A stretch of 64,000 nucleotides of DNA, taken from contig WEDG01007650.1 in the NCBI GenBank assembly GCA_017591395.1, forward strand, positions 1-64,000, given 5' to 3'. The notes below the pieces were generated by a model. That model saw only the letters and a program-made list of their open reading frames with translations, was not told where the DNA came from and did no database searches. Below, one piece after another: positions 32,266-42,069 of this stretch. This stretch comes from Schistocephalus solidus (lineage: Eukaryota > Platyhelminthes > Cestoda > Diphyllobothriidea > Diphyllobothriidae). A program made the position numbers and the translations under genes. Position 1 is the stretch's first letter. Every line of letters begins with the position of its first letter.

Positions 32266-33470
32266 ATCTATGTGGGCCATGCGTTTACTGGTTTTCCACA
32301 CACGGATTTTTGAAAGGTTCACGAATGGAGATAAGTGTTAGCTGCAAGCCACATTTCTAAGAAAATGTTTGCATACTGAGAAGACCGAAAAAACCTTTAT
32401 TTGTCTTGCCGAATGAGCAGAGCAAATTCGCCAATTTCGGACTAACAGCTAACAAAGGCCTATAAATACTGATCTTCATATGTTCTCTTTGGCAGGTCAT
32501 ATATACAATACTTGATTATATCACACTGCCATCAATGTAGCTTCATTTATACGTTAATGCGCAAAGTATTGTCTCAAAGTTACCTAATTATGCTTCCATG
32601 TTTTACGTACGGTATTTTAAAAAAATCTAAAGCAAGAAATAAACCGACTTGTAAGGGATCTCGCTTCATCTGCCAACGAGCATATACACAGTTTCGTATT
32701 TTACTGATGATTTTGCTTAATTAAAGATAAAATTTTTCCAGTGCAGCATTACAGTCCCAAAGTTAAATGAACGTGCTTTCAGTAATGATTCGTTTTTTAA
32801 AGCTAAAAAATTGTTTTTTTGTGAAATTTCATGTTTTTTTGGATCAACACATTTTGATACAGCGGCGTCAAAGGTAGTTCCAATAAAAGCAAATACTAAT
32901 GCAAATATTTTTACGTTTGGCTTTTATATGAAATAGGAAAGATGGTTATTTTACATGAAATAAGTAGATAATTAGTTTTACATTATCAGAAATTAGATAG
33001 AGGTAGTAATCTTGATTAGCTTATGTTCCCAACCCAAAAAACAAATGACGCATGAGGGCCATTTGTTTCTCATAAAACGATAGTAAGGTGAGTTCGCAAT
33101 CGCCTGAAATGTGTAGCAAAGTACGAAACATTGTTAACTACTAACTAAATTGAGGGTTAGTGATAGCGTTGAAGTTTGGGTGATGATTAATTTTATGGTT
33201 GTGGTTAGAACTTTGAAACAGGTATTTTCTGGAATTTTGAGCAAGTCCATCTGATTTACAGAAGGGGTTCTATGCACGTGTCCTTTTCTTTAAAATAAAT
33301 AGCAGCGTATCAACGTCTTAAAAAACTAGGTTTGACGAGAAATATAGTTTGAAACATTCTAACAGAACAAGCTAGTACAATCCACCCTGCATGTCAAAGA
33401 AATATAAATCGAGGTCAACTGGTCGAATCATCGAGCTCGAAAGTGACTTTTATTTAATGGATTAAGCAAA
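32266..33470. other. AT-rich DNA, nothing recognised
   Basis: Contains scattered GGGTTAG-like words near 33150-33240 but no array. Short frames only. Confidence 0.4.
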
Positions 33471-33580
33471 CCCGGTACGCGCATTTTGTACGCACCAGAA
33501 AGGCAAGAGTCCAAGGTCAACCGGTGACCAATTATGTGCCAACCTTGACGTGCTGCCACCAATCAAACATCGATGGGAAT
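33471..33580 (+). repeat. Dispersed repeat R4, copy b
   Basis: Partner of 10787-10872, same orientation: GTACGCGCATTTTG, GAGTCCAAGGTCAACCGGT, CCTTGACGTGCTG, CATCGATGGGAA. Confidence 0.5.
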
Positions 33581-33672
33581 ATGACGACCATTAGGGCTAG
33601 GATTCAAATTCAGTCTCATTCCTTAATGGAGATGCCCGAGGACAAATTACTACAAAGCACTGGCTGCAAAAT

Positions 33673-33717
33673 ACAAAGAAGAAGAATAAGAAGAAGAAAA
33701 AAGAAGAAGAAGAGTAC
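33673..33717. repeat. (AAG)n microsatellite
   Basis: Purine tract of AAG/GAA triplets with minor interruptions. Confidence 0.85.
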
Positions 33718-34291
33718 GAGTTGAGCGCAGGGACGATCGTTGTAGCCGCCCGAGCGTTAAGACCTGTGCAGAAGGAGCCAGCTCGTCGCCAGAGAGCGAA
33801 ACAACAACAAAAATGCGCAGCTTAAATTTGTTTTCTAACCACGCGTCTGCCCCCTGTGCGTTGTCGTGGGTTGTAACGGGGGCGCAACACCTGTACGCGT
33901 GATCCACGCCAGGCAATCGAAAGAGTGATATACGATGTTGCTGCCAGAAAGGGAGACCTGCCCAGTGGCACTCACGCCGTCGTGTTGGTGGTTCACGACG
34001 GCAAAGTGACAAGTCTTCCTTTACAGCGGGATAGCGGGCTTAGGCGACATGCTAGCCCCCAATATTAGCCTGCTGAGTCGAGGCTCCATCTGGCCTGTGC
34101 AAACAGGTTGTGGCACATGATAACTCATTTGTGTCCAGTCTATATGACTCTTCCGCATGGTAGTTGCCAGCTGATGAGTGACACCTGCGCGAAACTCCGC
34201 GAGGAGCCTACCGTTGACTTTGGTTCACTCCTTATGCGCGTACTGATGGCTCACACCCGTTCGTTTTCTGTGGGCTTAGACTTAAACAACA
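33718..34291. other. GC-richer DNA, no gene recognised
   Basis: A 120-codon minus frame overlaps here and the AAG tract and shows Ser/Leu runs from the repeat. No family motif. A CTGATGA ... GAAA pair at 34170 was considered as a second hammerhead and rejected. Confidence 0.4.
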
Positions 34292-34390
34292 GTTGAATAA
34301 TCGTTGAAATAATTTTTGAAATTATTAAGTGCAGGACTTGCAGTTAGGTGATTCAGACATAACTTTTTTAATGTCAGAACCGAAATTTCA
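34292..34390 (+). repeat. Dispersed repeat R1, copy b
   Basis: Partner of 203-300, with the same AATAATTT / AAATTATT hairpin and AAGTGCAGGAC. It ends at the start of a short ORF. Confidence 0.6.
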
Positions 34391-34642
34391 ATGAACATTT
34401 GCGTCGAAGACAATCAACCACTGTGGAATAACCACGTTATGCCCATTCTACAAACAAGTAGTACTACAAGTAATATGAATCTTATATGGCAAAGACGTTA
34501 TACCGTACAGTTGATTAAGTTTCTAGAATGCTTTGCCCTCGTAATTGGGCTCATGGGTACCGCATTTCTTGTTTTCTTTTCGGTCGCTGCTATAGTCTGG
34601 TGGGGCTTGAGAATGAGCCCAAAGGTTCAACTGGACGAATGA
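34391..34642 (+). CDS. Short ORF with one predicted membrane segment
   Basis: 83 codons from ATG. The first half is hydrophilic (MNICVEDNQPLWNNH); the second holds a strong hydrophobic segment of about 25 residues (ECFALVIGLMGTAFLVFF and on). The last codons fall in a SINE-derived stretch (34600-34665), so the natural end is lost or the frame is chance. It sits right behind repeat R1. No family recognised. Confidence 0.2.
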   Translation: MNICVEDNQPLWNNHVMPILQTSSTTSNMNLIWQRRYTVQLIKFLECFALVIGLMGTAFLVFFSVAAIVWWGLRMSPKVQLDE

Positions 34643-34665
34643 GCCCTGTAACCGATCCGTGAGGG
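34600..34665 (+). mobile_element. SINE 3' fragment
   Basis: GGTGGGGCTTGAGAATGAGC, then CCCAAAGGTTCAACTGG and CGTAACCGATCCGTGAG follow the SINE tail order (GGCGGGGCTCGAGAGTGAGC, CAAGGCAGAACGGG, CGTTAGCGATCGGTGAG). Confidence 0.55.
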
Positions 34666-34759
34666 CCTACCTACCATAATACGCATTTGTCCCTGAAAAT
34701 ATAAGATTTGCGCCGGTTCACCATCCACGAAGAGTGACCCGTGGAAGAGATGTTAGATA

Positions 34760-35410
34760 AATATAAAGTGCTCACCGGAACTGGTTTGTAGCTTTTCTAA
34801 CGTTTCGGATAGCTTGGCCGGCTCTCCATTGTAAAATCGTCTACTGCTTATATCGATCAACGTTTTGAATGGCAAGATGAAATTATCGGTTTCGGACTGA
34901 TCGATTTTTCTCTCGTTCGCTGCCTCGGCCTCTGTGGGCATATTTGTACAGCTTGACGGCCACTGGTGTTGAACAACTTTGCATCGCTCGAATTTATTTT
35001 TGTAATCCTACCTCCTCTTCCAGTGGGTTCGTCGCGGGGCCATAGTTCCAGGTGTAACCATCTGGTCCTGTTCTTTATGCATGTAATGACGCAGGACTTT
35101 ATAGGCTGTTGGAAGATCTAGATGCCTGTTGATAGAGTAGGCATCTGAATACCATGCGTCAACAGTAAGTCATTCGGTTTTGAGATTCCTTGACCTATGC
35201 TGGTAATTCCTTGAATTTCAAAAGTGAGGCCAGTATCTCCAATAAGTACTTCCAGTTGTGAGTTTGGGTCTAGCGTCCCAGCCACCAGTTTGTGCTTATG
35301 GAGGCAGGGCTGTACGTTTCGTCCAGTTTCCCCAACGTAGTTGCAGTTTATTTGGTAGACAACTGCGAAGGACTAATTAGGGGCAGTCTGTCCTAAGGAA
35401 GAGGTTATGA
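34760..35410 (-). pseudogene. Penelope-like element, GIY-YIG domain and tail
   Basis: One minus-strand frame reads from about 35370 AVVYQINCNYVGETGR, the GIY-YIG start (VYxI-x-C with YVGETGR) of PLE proteins, then LHKHKLVAGTLDPNS and, after a stop at the end of STGI, a long tail with RDEPTGRGGRITKINSSDAK and RPRQRTREKS. The PLE protein pairs RT with this nuclease; the RT part upstream (to 35840) is too decayed to read. A stop also sits just before the motif (NxSFAVV). The copy is inactive. Confidence 0.7.
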
Positions 35411-35994
35411 AGAAGAGCTATTAACACTGAGCATCCTGTGCAAATTTGTCTCAGAGCTCGGCGAGGATTCTTGTAACAAAATTAACAAACGTGCTGGAGT
35501 TCTCTCGAAGGAAATGGGCCATCACACATGGCAACGATTGGCCAAAGCGTAACGTTAGTTGAATGAGCAATCTAAAGAATCTGACCAGCGCTCTGTGAAT
35601 AAGCTTTATATGCCACCATTCTTCTGGAAACATCACGATTTTAGGGTCCAAACTGACCAGAACTCAAGTCAGCTTGGAAGTCATCGTTTGGGTCTGTGAC
35701 GAGGACGTAGAACTGCTGGTTAGTCAGTCAGGCTTGCAGGTTCTCTTGGTAACCGAGGCGGTACATTTCAAGGATTGCTCCCTACCCGTCTGCAGGCAGT
35801 AGTGTACAGTTGATTTATGATCAGTAGGCAGGTGTCTGTTTGGCGCAGAGTGCGTTTGGTTCCGAAGCTGATGTCGGACCTTACCAAGAGGACCTCAAGT
35901 ACCGTGACCGAGGCAGCTGCGGTGGAATTCGTGAAACTGTCAATCGAATCTCTCTCATTGTACCCGCACGGCTAGATGCCACAACCACACATAA
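35411..35994. other. Likely decayed PLE upstream region
   Basis: Expected position of the RT domain of the PLE to the left (minus strand). I could not read any RT box with confidence. Confidence 0.35.
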
Positions 35995-36575
35995 TCGATG
36001 CATCTTAACAAATGGGAAGGGGATACCTGGTACGCCTCGGCGTAGACTCATACCACATCAGCCCCTAGTGTCCAATCATGCACCAGATAACTGACTGATT
36101 CGAACAGTTAACTGGCGCCTCAGAGAGAGAGTGAGAGAGAGAGACGAGACCACGACGTCAACTATGAGGGCTCCATCTTCAAGAGGCGTCAGCGCATTTC
36201 CTCACTATCTCAGGCGCTCAGAAGCTACCACTTCGCATTTAGTCGTGCGATTTGAAAGACTGTCTACTGACGGACTGACTTGATCCTCTCAGGACGGAGG
36301 ATCAGACTGCACTAGCTCCTTTTCAGTTTGCCTCTATGGTAGTTGCCACTTAGATGGGATCAGACCGAACACTTACAGCACAGACCAGGCGTACATGGCA
36401 CGCGCAGACGGACGGTTTAACTTTGTCAGTCAGGTGGGAAAGAGAGGAGCGAGTGTGATAGACGTTGCGCCAGTTTGTCTCCTCTATAAACTAACTTCCC
36501 CATCATCCTGCGCCAGCCGTTCTGTGAGCCGCACGCTGGACATTGTTGATCGTGACGGTCGAAATGATAACACAA
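35995..36575 (+). mobile_element. LINE 3' module, degenerate copy
   Basis: Module words occur in order: CTCGGCGTAGACTCATACC, CACCAGATAACTGACTG, GCGCATTTCCTCACTATCTC, GACGGAGGATCAGACTGCA, CTAGCTCCTTTTCAGTT, and the end TGGACATTGTTGATCGTGACGGTCGAAA. A (GA)n tract (36121-36155) has grown inside at the point where other copies have GAGAGAGTGAGG. The 3' end agrees with other copies. Confidence 0.6.
36121..36155. repeat. (GA)n microsatellite
   Basis: GA repeats inside the LINE module, grown from its GAGAGAGTGAG segment. Confidence 0.8.
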
Positions 36576-38279
36576 ATTGTCAAGATGGAATGATTCCAGA
36601 TTGGGACTAAAACAAATCTAAAATTTTCAACTCGTTTTCTTATTCCCATCATGATCATTTAGGAGCAGCAATTAATTTCTGCAAGACTTTTCTGACTGCC
36701 GATTAGAGCGTGGCTACCCACATTTTATTTAATTAATTTTACTGGTGAACCCGTCTCACTTTTGGTCGTTTTTATTTCAACGTTTCCGTGGGCAGGTATG
36801 GCAAAAGATATAGTTTTTAAATTCTTAATTCATACCATTGAAGAAGAGGACCTCGATTCAAGAATGATCAAACTCCATGGCAGACCGAGGGGAAAACATC
36901 ATTTAATTTATCCCAAAGTAAGTGCCGTGATTATATTGAATTAGGCTCTAAAGTGGAACACCTTGCTGGGGCTTCTCCAGGTAAAGAAGGTCATATCGAA
37001 AAATCGCAAATCTGATTTCATCGTTTGCCGGGTATGAGTGCGTCATCAAGACCATCGCTAGTTGCGTCTGACGAAGAAAGTGTCCGTAATCACCACTGTT
37101 CTTAAAAACCTGCTAACTGAGAAAAGGACCGTTTGCTGAACAAGAATGATCACCACTTTGGATATAAATTGGAAACTATCATGTTTGCTTGAGGTGTGCG
37201 GCAAGAAAATGCTTTTTGTCGCTCGGCTTTTCGTTTCTGCCGAAATTCGGATCGATACCGCAAGAACCAATGCGGATGAAGGATGATAAAAGGTGGTAGT
37301 TCCTGAATTGCAGAAGTTAGCAGGGAGAAGGAATCCTATTGGATAATAAGCTGCAACTAAGGCAGGATGTTCTGCAACAGTCAAAGACGGTATGGAGCAT
37401 CCATGAGTGTTACAAAAGTTACAAATCCAAGCCAAAGTAAGCACACAGGACGTCTCCTGTTTCAATGTATGGTCCTGTGGTAACCTTCATTCTCCAGTCG
37501 GATCAGTCAACGTGGATCTCAATTCTTCTGAATGTCCTTAATAAAGGATGAGAACGGTAGTTCAAACTAGAAAGTAACGCCACACGCGTAGGCCATATTA
37601 TACGCCAAACTCCTACAGGAACCCAACGCACGCTAAAGTCACACTAGCCTTGCTGTCTGTGAAATGGCTTGCACAATTTGGGCCAAATATTAGACAGACA
37701 TTTCGTCTCATCCAAACACCAATTGAGTGGTTGTGCCAGTAATTGCTTCCATTTGCCTAAATATAGTGCAACTAAAAAAGGACACGACCCAGTTCAGGGT
37801 ATAGAGTCTTTTACGCGCAAGCCAAGAGCACGCACTAGTTAACCATTTGATAATGTTTGTTCCAAAACACCGTTATAGTCTGAAAGTGATTCTGCAACGA
37901 TTCACGACTCCTGAAATGAAGGATGCACTTGAAAGAGGGGCAAAGTTTGTTGGCACCACACAAATTCAACAAAAATTAAATCGGTGACTGCGGTTCGCAG
38001 TGTTCTATATAGCACGTCAGTTAGTATGTTGTCATGATCGCCAGACGAGGGCATAACAGCCAGAAAAGGAACTCTAAATATCGCCAATCTATGGAGAATT
38101 AATAATTATGCTCCGAGTTAAAAACTTAAGGGAATTGGAAACTCAGGCTTTTAGGGAGCGTGCCGGACTAGCTGTACACGGAAAGTAAGTACAAAGTAGG
38201 TTTTTTAATTTCCTAAGGTGCAACGGAGGAAATAGGCATTTCGACTGTCCGTGTCAGCAATGTCCACCATGTAAGCCAA
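36576..38279. other. No gene recognised
   Basis: A 135-codon minus frame at 37058-37465 with hydrophobic stretches has no recognisable family and fits chance. Confidence 0.4.
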
Positions 38280-38990
38280 AACAAGGCGGATGCACGAGAG
38301 TTTAACTGCGCGCGATTTAGTTTATAGTGATAATAGACTTGCGCTACTGCTATCGCACTCTCTCTCCTTGTCCCCTAGACCGACCGTTAAGACGACCGTA
38401 GGCGGGATCTAGCGCAGTGATTGACAAAGCTAGGCATCTCGTTTACACATCCCGACTCAATCTATCAGCCTGCAGTATTGGCCACGGGTGGTTAACACGA
38501 CAGAAACCCACGCATAGTCGTGCCACCGCACCCCTGTTAAAAAGCCAAAACGAGGTAGAACCTCACTTAGCAAGGTAGTTGGTCGGTTCGGACTCCACGG
38601 ATTGACAGTGACATGAGGACCAAATTACGAAGAGCCATTGCAGGCTGACGCGCATTGTAACCTCCTGCCGCTCCAAAAAACACACAGTGGGCTAATTGCG
38701 ACGTTTGAATTAAAATTACAGTTGGCAGCCCCCCAAACGAGGCTTTTAGCGCATAATAATAATAGTGTCAAGTGCCTAATAGAGAGAGGAATTTACCCTT
38801 AAAAACAACCTGAATCTTATTCTCTCTCTCGTCATCTCTCTACCCTTTCTAATGTGCCAGTCGATTGTCCGAGTTGGTCAGCCACCAGATTCTGAGGCTG
38901 CAAGAGCTAAGTAAAATACGTCTACGCGTACCACACACAGCATGATGCTCATATGACACACCAAGGTTTCACACTGAGAGGGCGAACTTC
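38280..38990 (-). mobile_element. LINE copy E: 3' module
   Basis: Reverse module with ACTGCGCGCGATTTAGTTTA, CGCACTCTCTCTCC, AGAGCCATTGCAGGCTGA, AACACACAGTGGGCTAATTGC, GAGGCTTTTAGCGCA and CACACCAAGGTTTCACA on the plus strand. It lies 3' of the finger and RT remnants at 39340-40090 (also minus), with a SINE inserted in between, so I join them as one element. Confidence 0.6.
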
Positions 38991-38997
38991 TAACCGA

Positions 38998-39365
38998 CCA
39001 ATTTACTTGTCTTTGTCAGTAAAGCTCATCTGCTAATAATACTAGTCGCTGTGAGGCTGCTGGCGGGGCTCGAGAGTGAGCCCCAAGACAGCACGGGACG
39101 TGTGAATTCCGTTAGCGATCGGTGAGCGTTAACCACCAAATGTGAGTATTCCGGACCAAAACCGGCAAGGCAATGAGCCCGTGGCTCCATGGTTAAAGCG
39201 TTTGAATTCTGATAAATAGGTAGCGTGTTCTAGCCTCGTGTGAGGAAACATAACCTGTGGTTGAATATGACTGGCTGATGACGACTAAGGAGCTAGCAAT
39301 GGCCCTTCCGGTTTCCCTTGTGTTCATCGCAAGGTTTATCTGCTAATGGTCTAACTGGTAGTGGG
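38998..39365 (+). mobile_element. tRNA-headed SINE inserted in LINE copy E
   Basis: Tail-type start GTCTTTGTCAG, CGGCTGCTGGCGGGGCTCGA-like (39053), GTTAGCGATCGGTGAGCG (39112), then tRNA-like head GAGCCCGTGGCTCCATGG (39175), hammerhead-derived block (39269-39313) and CCCTTGTGTTCATCG. It runs opposite to the LINE it interrupts, so it arrived later. Confidence 0.7.
39269..39313 (+). ncRNA. Hammerhead motif, decayed
   Basis: GACTGG, intact CTGATGA (39275-39281), CGACTAAGGAGCTA, then GCAA in place of GAAA, TGGCCCT, T, CCGGTT. Loss of the A at position 13 or 14 should inactivate it. Confidence 0.5.
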
Positions 39366-40090
39366 AGAGTGGGAAATGTGGTCGTCATGCATTTTGTGGT
39401 AGGAATGATGGGGTTGAGGGTTATAGACGGCAGTGGGACATCATGAGCGTGGTCACCGATTCTGGGGTACTCGTTCTCATGTGCGTCGTGACGCAGGGTT
39501 GACGACAAAAGCATTTACCAAGGCAGTGGTGGCAGTTATCTGGTTATTGTTGTATCGAGTCCGAAAATCTCCCATGACGCCGATTTGAGCACGGAAATTT
39601 GTGTCGACAGCTTGAGCATGTGGGAGGAGACTGGATATTGAGGCCGTAGAAAATACCTTTGCGTAGGTGCTTTTCGTTCATACTCATGAGTGGCCATTTC
39701 AAAATAACTGAATTTGTTTCAGCAGGACGCTACTGTTGGGGATTCCAGCCTGTTCCAAGAAATTCTGTGCCTTGAATCCCACCTTGCTGTCTCACCTTCA
39801 GTATTCTTCGGAGGCAGCTGTTTTGGAAGCGGTTGAGTTTTTAAGGGTACTGCTCATAAAATATCCTGGGCTCCACTAAACGCAGCAGTAAAGTAAGCAT
39901 AATGGCCTCGTAAATCATCAGTTTATTGCTGAAATGAAGGCCATGGCATTTCCACGCAAAGGGCTTGCAGTCAGCACAAGACCTAATTCACTTTGGTGAT
40001 CCGGCGTGCAACTTCGTCTTTGGATTTAGTGTTGCGTGAATGTATGCGACCTGAAAAGGTGAATTAAGGAATATTTCCCACATAGGATAG
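39366..40090 (-). pseudogene. LINE copy E: RT C-terminal and finger remnant
   Basis: On the minus strand from about 40070: FTFSGRIHSRNTKSKDEVAR, RITKVN, then KCHGLHFSNKLMIYEAIMLT, KLNRFQNSCLRRILKVRQQG, GTEFLEQAGIPNSSVLLKQI, matching block by block the region of copy B from SRNTRIDDE to LRQVQL. A finger-like CSSCRHKFPC follows near 39610 and a Pro/Thr spacer after it. Catalytic FADD is not included. Several stops and frameshifts. Confidence 0.7.
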
Positions 40091-40340
40091 TTAGACCGTC
40101 AATTTTGACGATGTCCACCGTATGCTTCCCGGAAGAGTGGTGCAGGGACGATGACTTGCGTGTGATTTAGTTAAAAGTGATAGTAGACTTGCGCTGCATC
40201 TACCGCACTCTCTTTGGAGATCTGGCGCGCGAATGTATGCGGCCTGAAAAGGTGAAATAATTAATATTACCCACACATACATACAAGTTAACACTATACG
40301 CAAGAGATCTATCCCGCAGATAGAGACGACCTTTGAGTTA
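40091..40340 (-). mobile_element. LINE copy F (short RT piece joined to 3' end)
   Basis: On the minus strand an RT piece (LLRIVLTC, then the FTFSGRIHSR-type segment, 40340-40215) passes straight into the end of the 3' module (AGAGAGTGCGGTAGATGCAG to GCATACGGTGGACATCGTCA and GACGGTC, 40215-40091). Everything between is deleted. The next base starts copy E, so F and E stand head to tail, sharing about 70 bp of RT sequence (40007-40088 versus 40212-40276). Confidence 0.6.
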
Positions 40341-41334
40341 CATGTGCTGCAAATAGTTTAACCTGAGATTTCAAGAGGAGGGTATTAACGCTTCTCTACT
40401 GAGAGGAAAAGCGCATTCTACTTCCCTCGGACCCGGCCTCAAAGGCGTAAATGTTTGCCCCAATAGGGGAATGTACATAAGACCTGTCACTTGTCATGGT
40501 GTCATAAAACCTCACATAAGCGCACCCATAGAGGTCAGATACATCAGCGCATATAGGCAGACTGTCAGGCAACGCAATACGTTCTCGCTAGTTGCAGACT
40601 CTTGTTGATTTTATCAAACACACCCGACAGCTAGCCCTATGTCCTTAAACAGGATGTCTTACTTTATAACAATAGGGTTGGAGTAGAAGGCACAAATCCA
40701 CAGACAGTAGACAGCAGGGGTGGACGTCGCTATTCAATCGTTAACTAAGTAAGTAAAAATGCTGTTACTCTCCAGTTCTCGACAGTTGGAGCATTGGAGG
40801 ACCAAGCTGTGCACCGTTCGCACCACGAGGTGGTAGGCTCAAGTCGGGAGCTTTTGCGTGAAATTTGCTCTGTTGAAAGAGGCTTGTGCAACATCTACCT
40901 CAATCACTCCTCCCTCACTTTGTGGTCTACTGTGTGGAATGCGTTGACGTGTCTGGCGTGAACGGCTTCTCCAGACAATCTCTTACCCGTCTCTGCACCA
41001 GTATGCTGTTCGAATAAGTTTACCATCCGTTGTTAGAGCTGGGGTAGGGAGGGCAGTCATTGGTGCAGCGTAAAGCCTCGGCTTAGCTAAGTTACCAACC
41101 AGTATTTGGGATTCTTGCAATCTCACTAAAGCCAACCGGAAAACACTTAGAGTGCTGATGCTTTTGAAAGCATAGTTCGCTCACCAGAAAGGCAAATAAT
41201 TCGTCTAGGTGGTCCATCATGCGTTGCTCAATGTTGTTGCCTTTTTGGCTGAGTCAGCCGTTTGCTGAATGCTGGGTGGGCTTGAGGGCTGCATGCGTTA
41301 TAGGCGTCCACATCACGAAAAACCCTCTAGCTAG
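40341..41334. other. No gene recognised
   Basis: Short frames only, no named repeat. Confidence 0.4.
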
Positions 41335-41430
41335 CCACTTTGACCGTCCTTTTTGACGATGTCCACCGTATGCACCAGTTTGATTCAGGGACGGTGACCT
41401 GCGCTGTGACCTGAGAGTAGACTTTCGCAG
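41335..41430 (-). mobile_element. LINE 3' end, very short copy
   Basis: Plus strand GACCGTCCTTTTTGACGATG, TCCACCGTATGCACC, GGGACGGTGACCTGCGC: the last about 95 bases of the module, sharing the same 3' end as at 40091 and 12690. Confidence 0.6.
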
Positions 41431-42069
41431 TATTTTCCTTAGCTCAGGATTGAGTAGCTCAGTAATTTAATTTAATTTTTGTTCGATTGTATGCAGTTTA
41501 CGCTTGATAATGAGGAACCAAATAGCCCTTTCTGTTTCCATCCAAAGTTATCAGCCCGTGTGTTCTCAAATAGTGCTATCTGAACAGCAGTTCCGTCATA
41601 CCTCAAAAAGTTTGCGATTTAAGGTTAAAAAAACCCGTCGTGAAGCAGGAGTTATTGCAAATGTTTGGTATGAGTAAGCAAACATGTTTATTTGTAGATT
41701 TTATAACGTAAATATGACACAAATAATGCTACTCAAGTACTCCAGTCTCATTTAAAAATTATTTAAGTACTTTACGCGTAAAACGCAAATGTCTGACACA
41801 AAAAGAGAGTTCGTTGTTGTCTCATGGTATTTGTTACATATGCACACATACAATATGCCATACTAATTCCTTGGCTGCTGTTTATTTTGCAGTCATTGAA
41901 AGGTAAAACAAAGAAATGAATGGGACTGTAAACTGAAGTACTGAAGTCTCCTTTGTCAGTGTTGGGAAGAGAAACCAGGTAAAGTTCATGTGTCACAGAA
42001 GTCAAACAAAGAAACTGCTCTTAACACCTAGTCCGAAAGCAAATTGCAACCCCAAGCAGCCAGTGATTT
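41431..42069. other. AT-rich DNA with a short repeated block
   Basis: 41860-42005 (TTGGCTGCTGTTT, GTCAGTG, ATGTGTCACAGAAGTCA) resembles 43255-43375 in the same orientation, suggesting a local duplication beside repeat R2. Confidence 0.4.

Noticed and set aside
34165..34215. Second hammerhead candidate (CTGATGA at 34171, GAAA at 34191, GNRA-looped stem III)
   Set aside because: Stem III (CTCC-GCGA-GGAG) is good, but the U needed before the cleavage base is missing (GGAGCC), stem II is only three pairs and stem I does not meet the core. Kept as a remark only.
37058..37465. 135-codon minus frame with hydrophobic stretches
   Set aside because: No recognisable family, no supporting signals; length fits chance.
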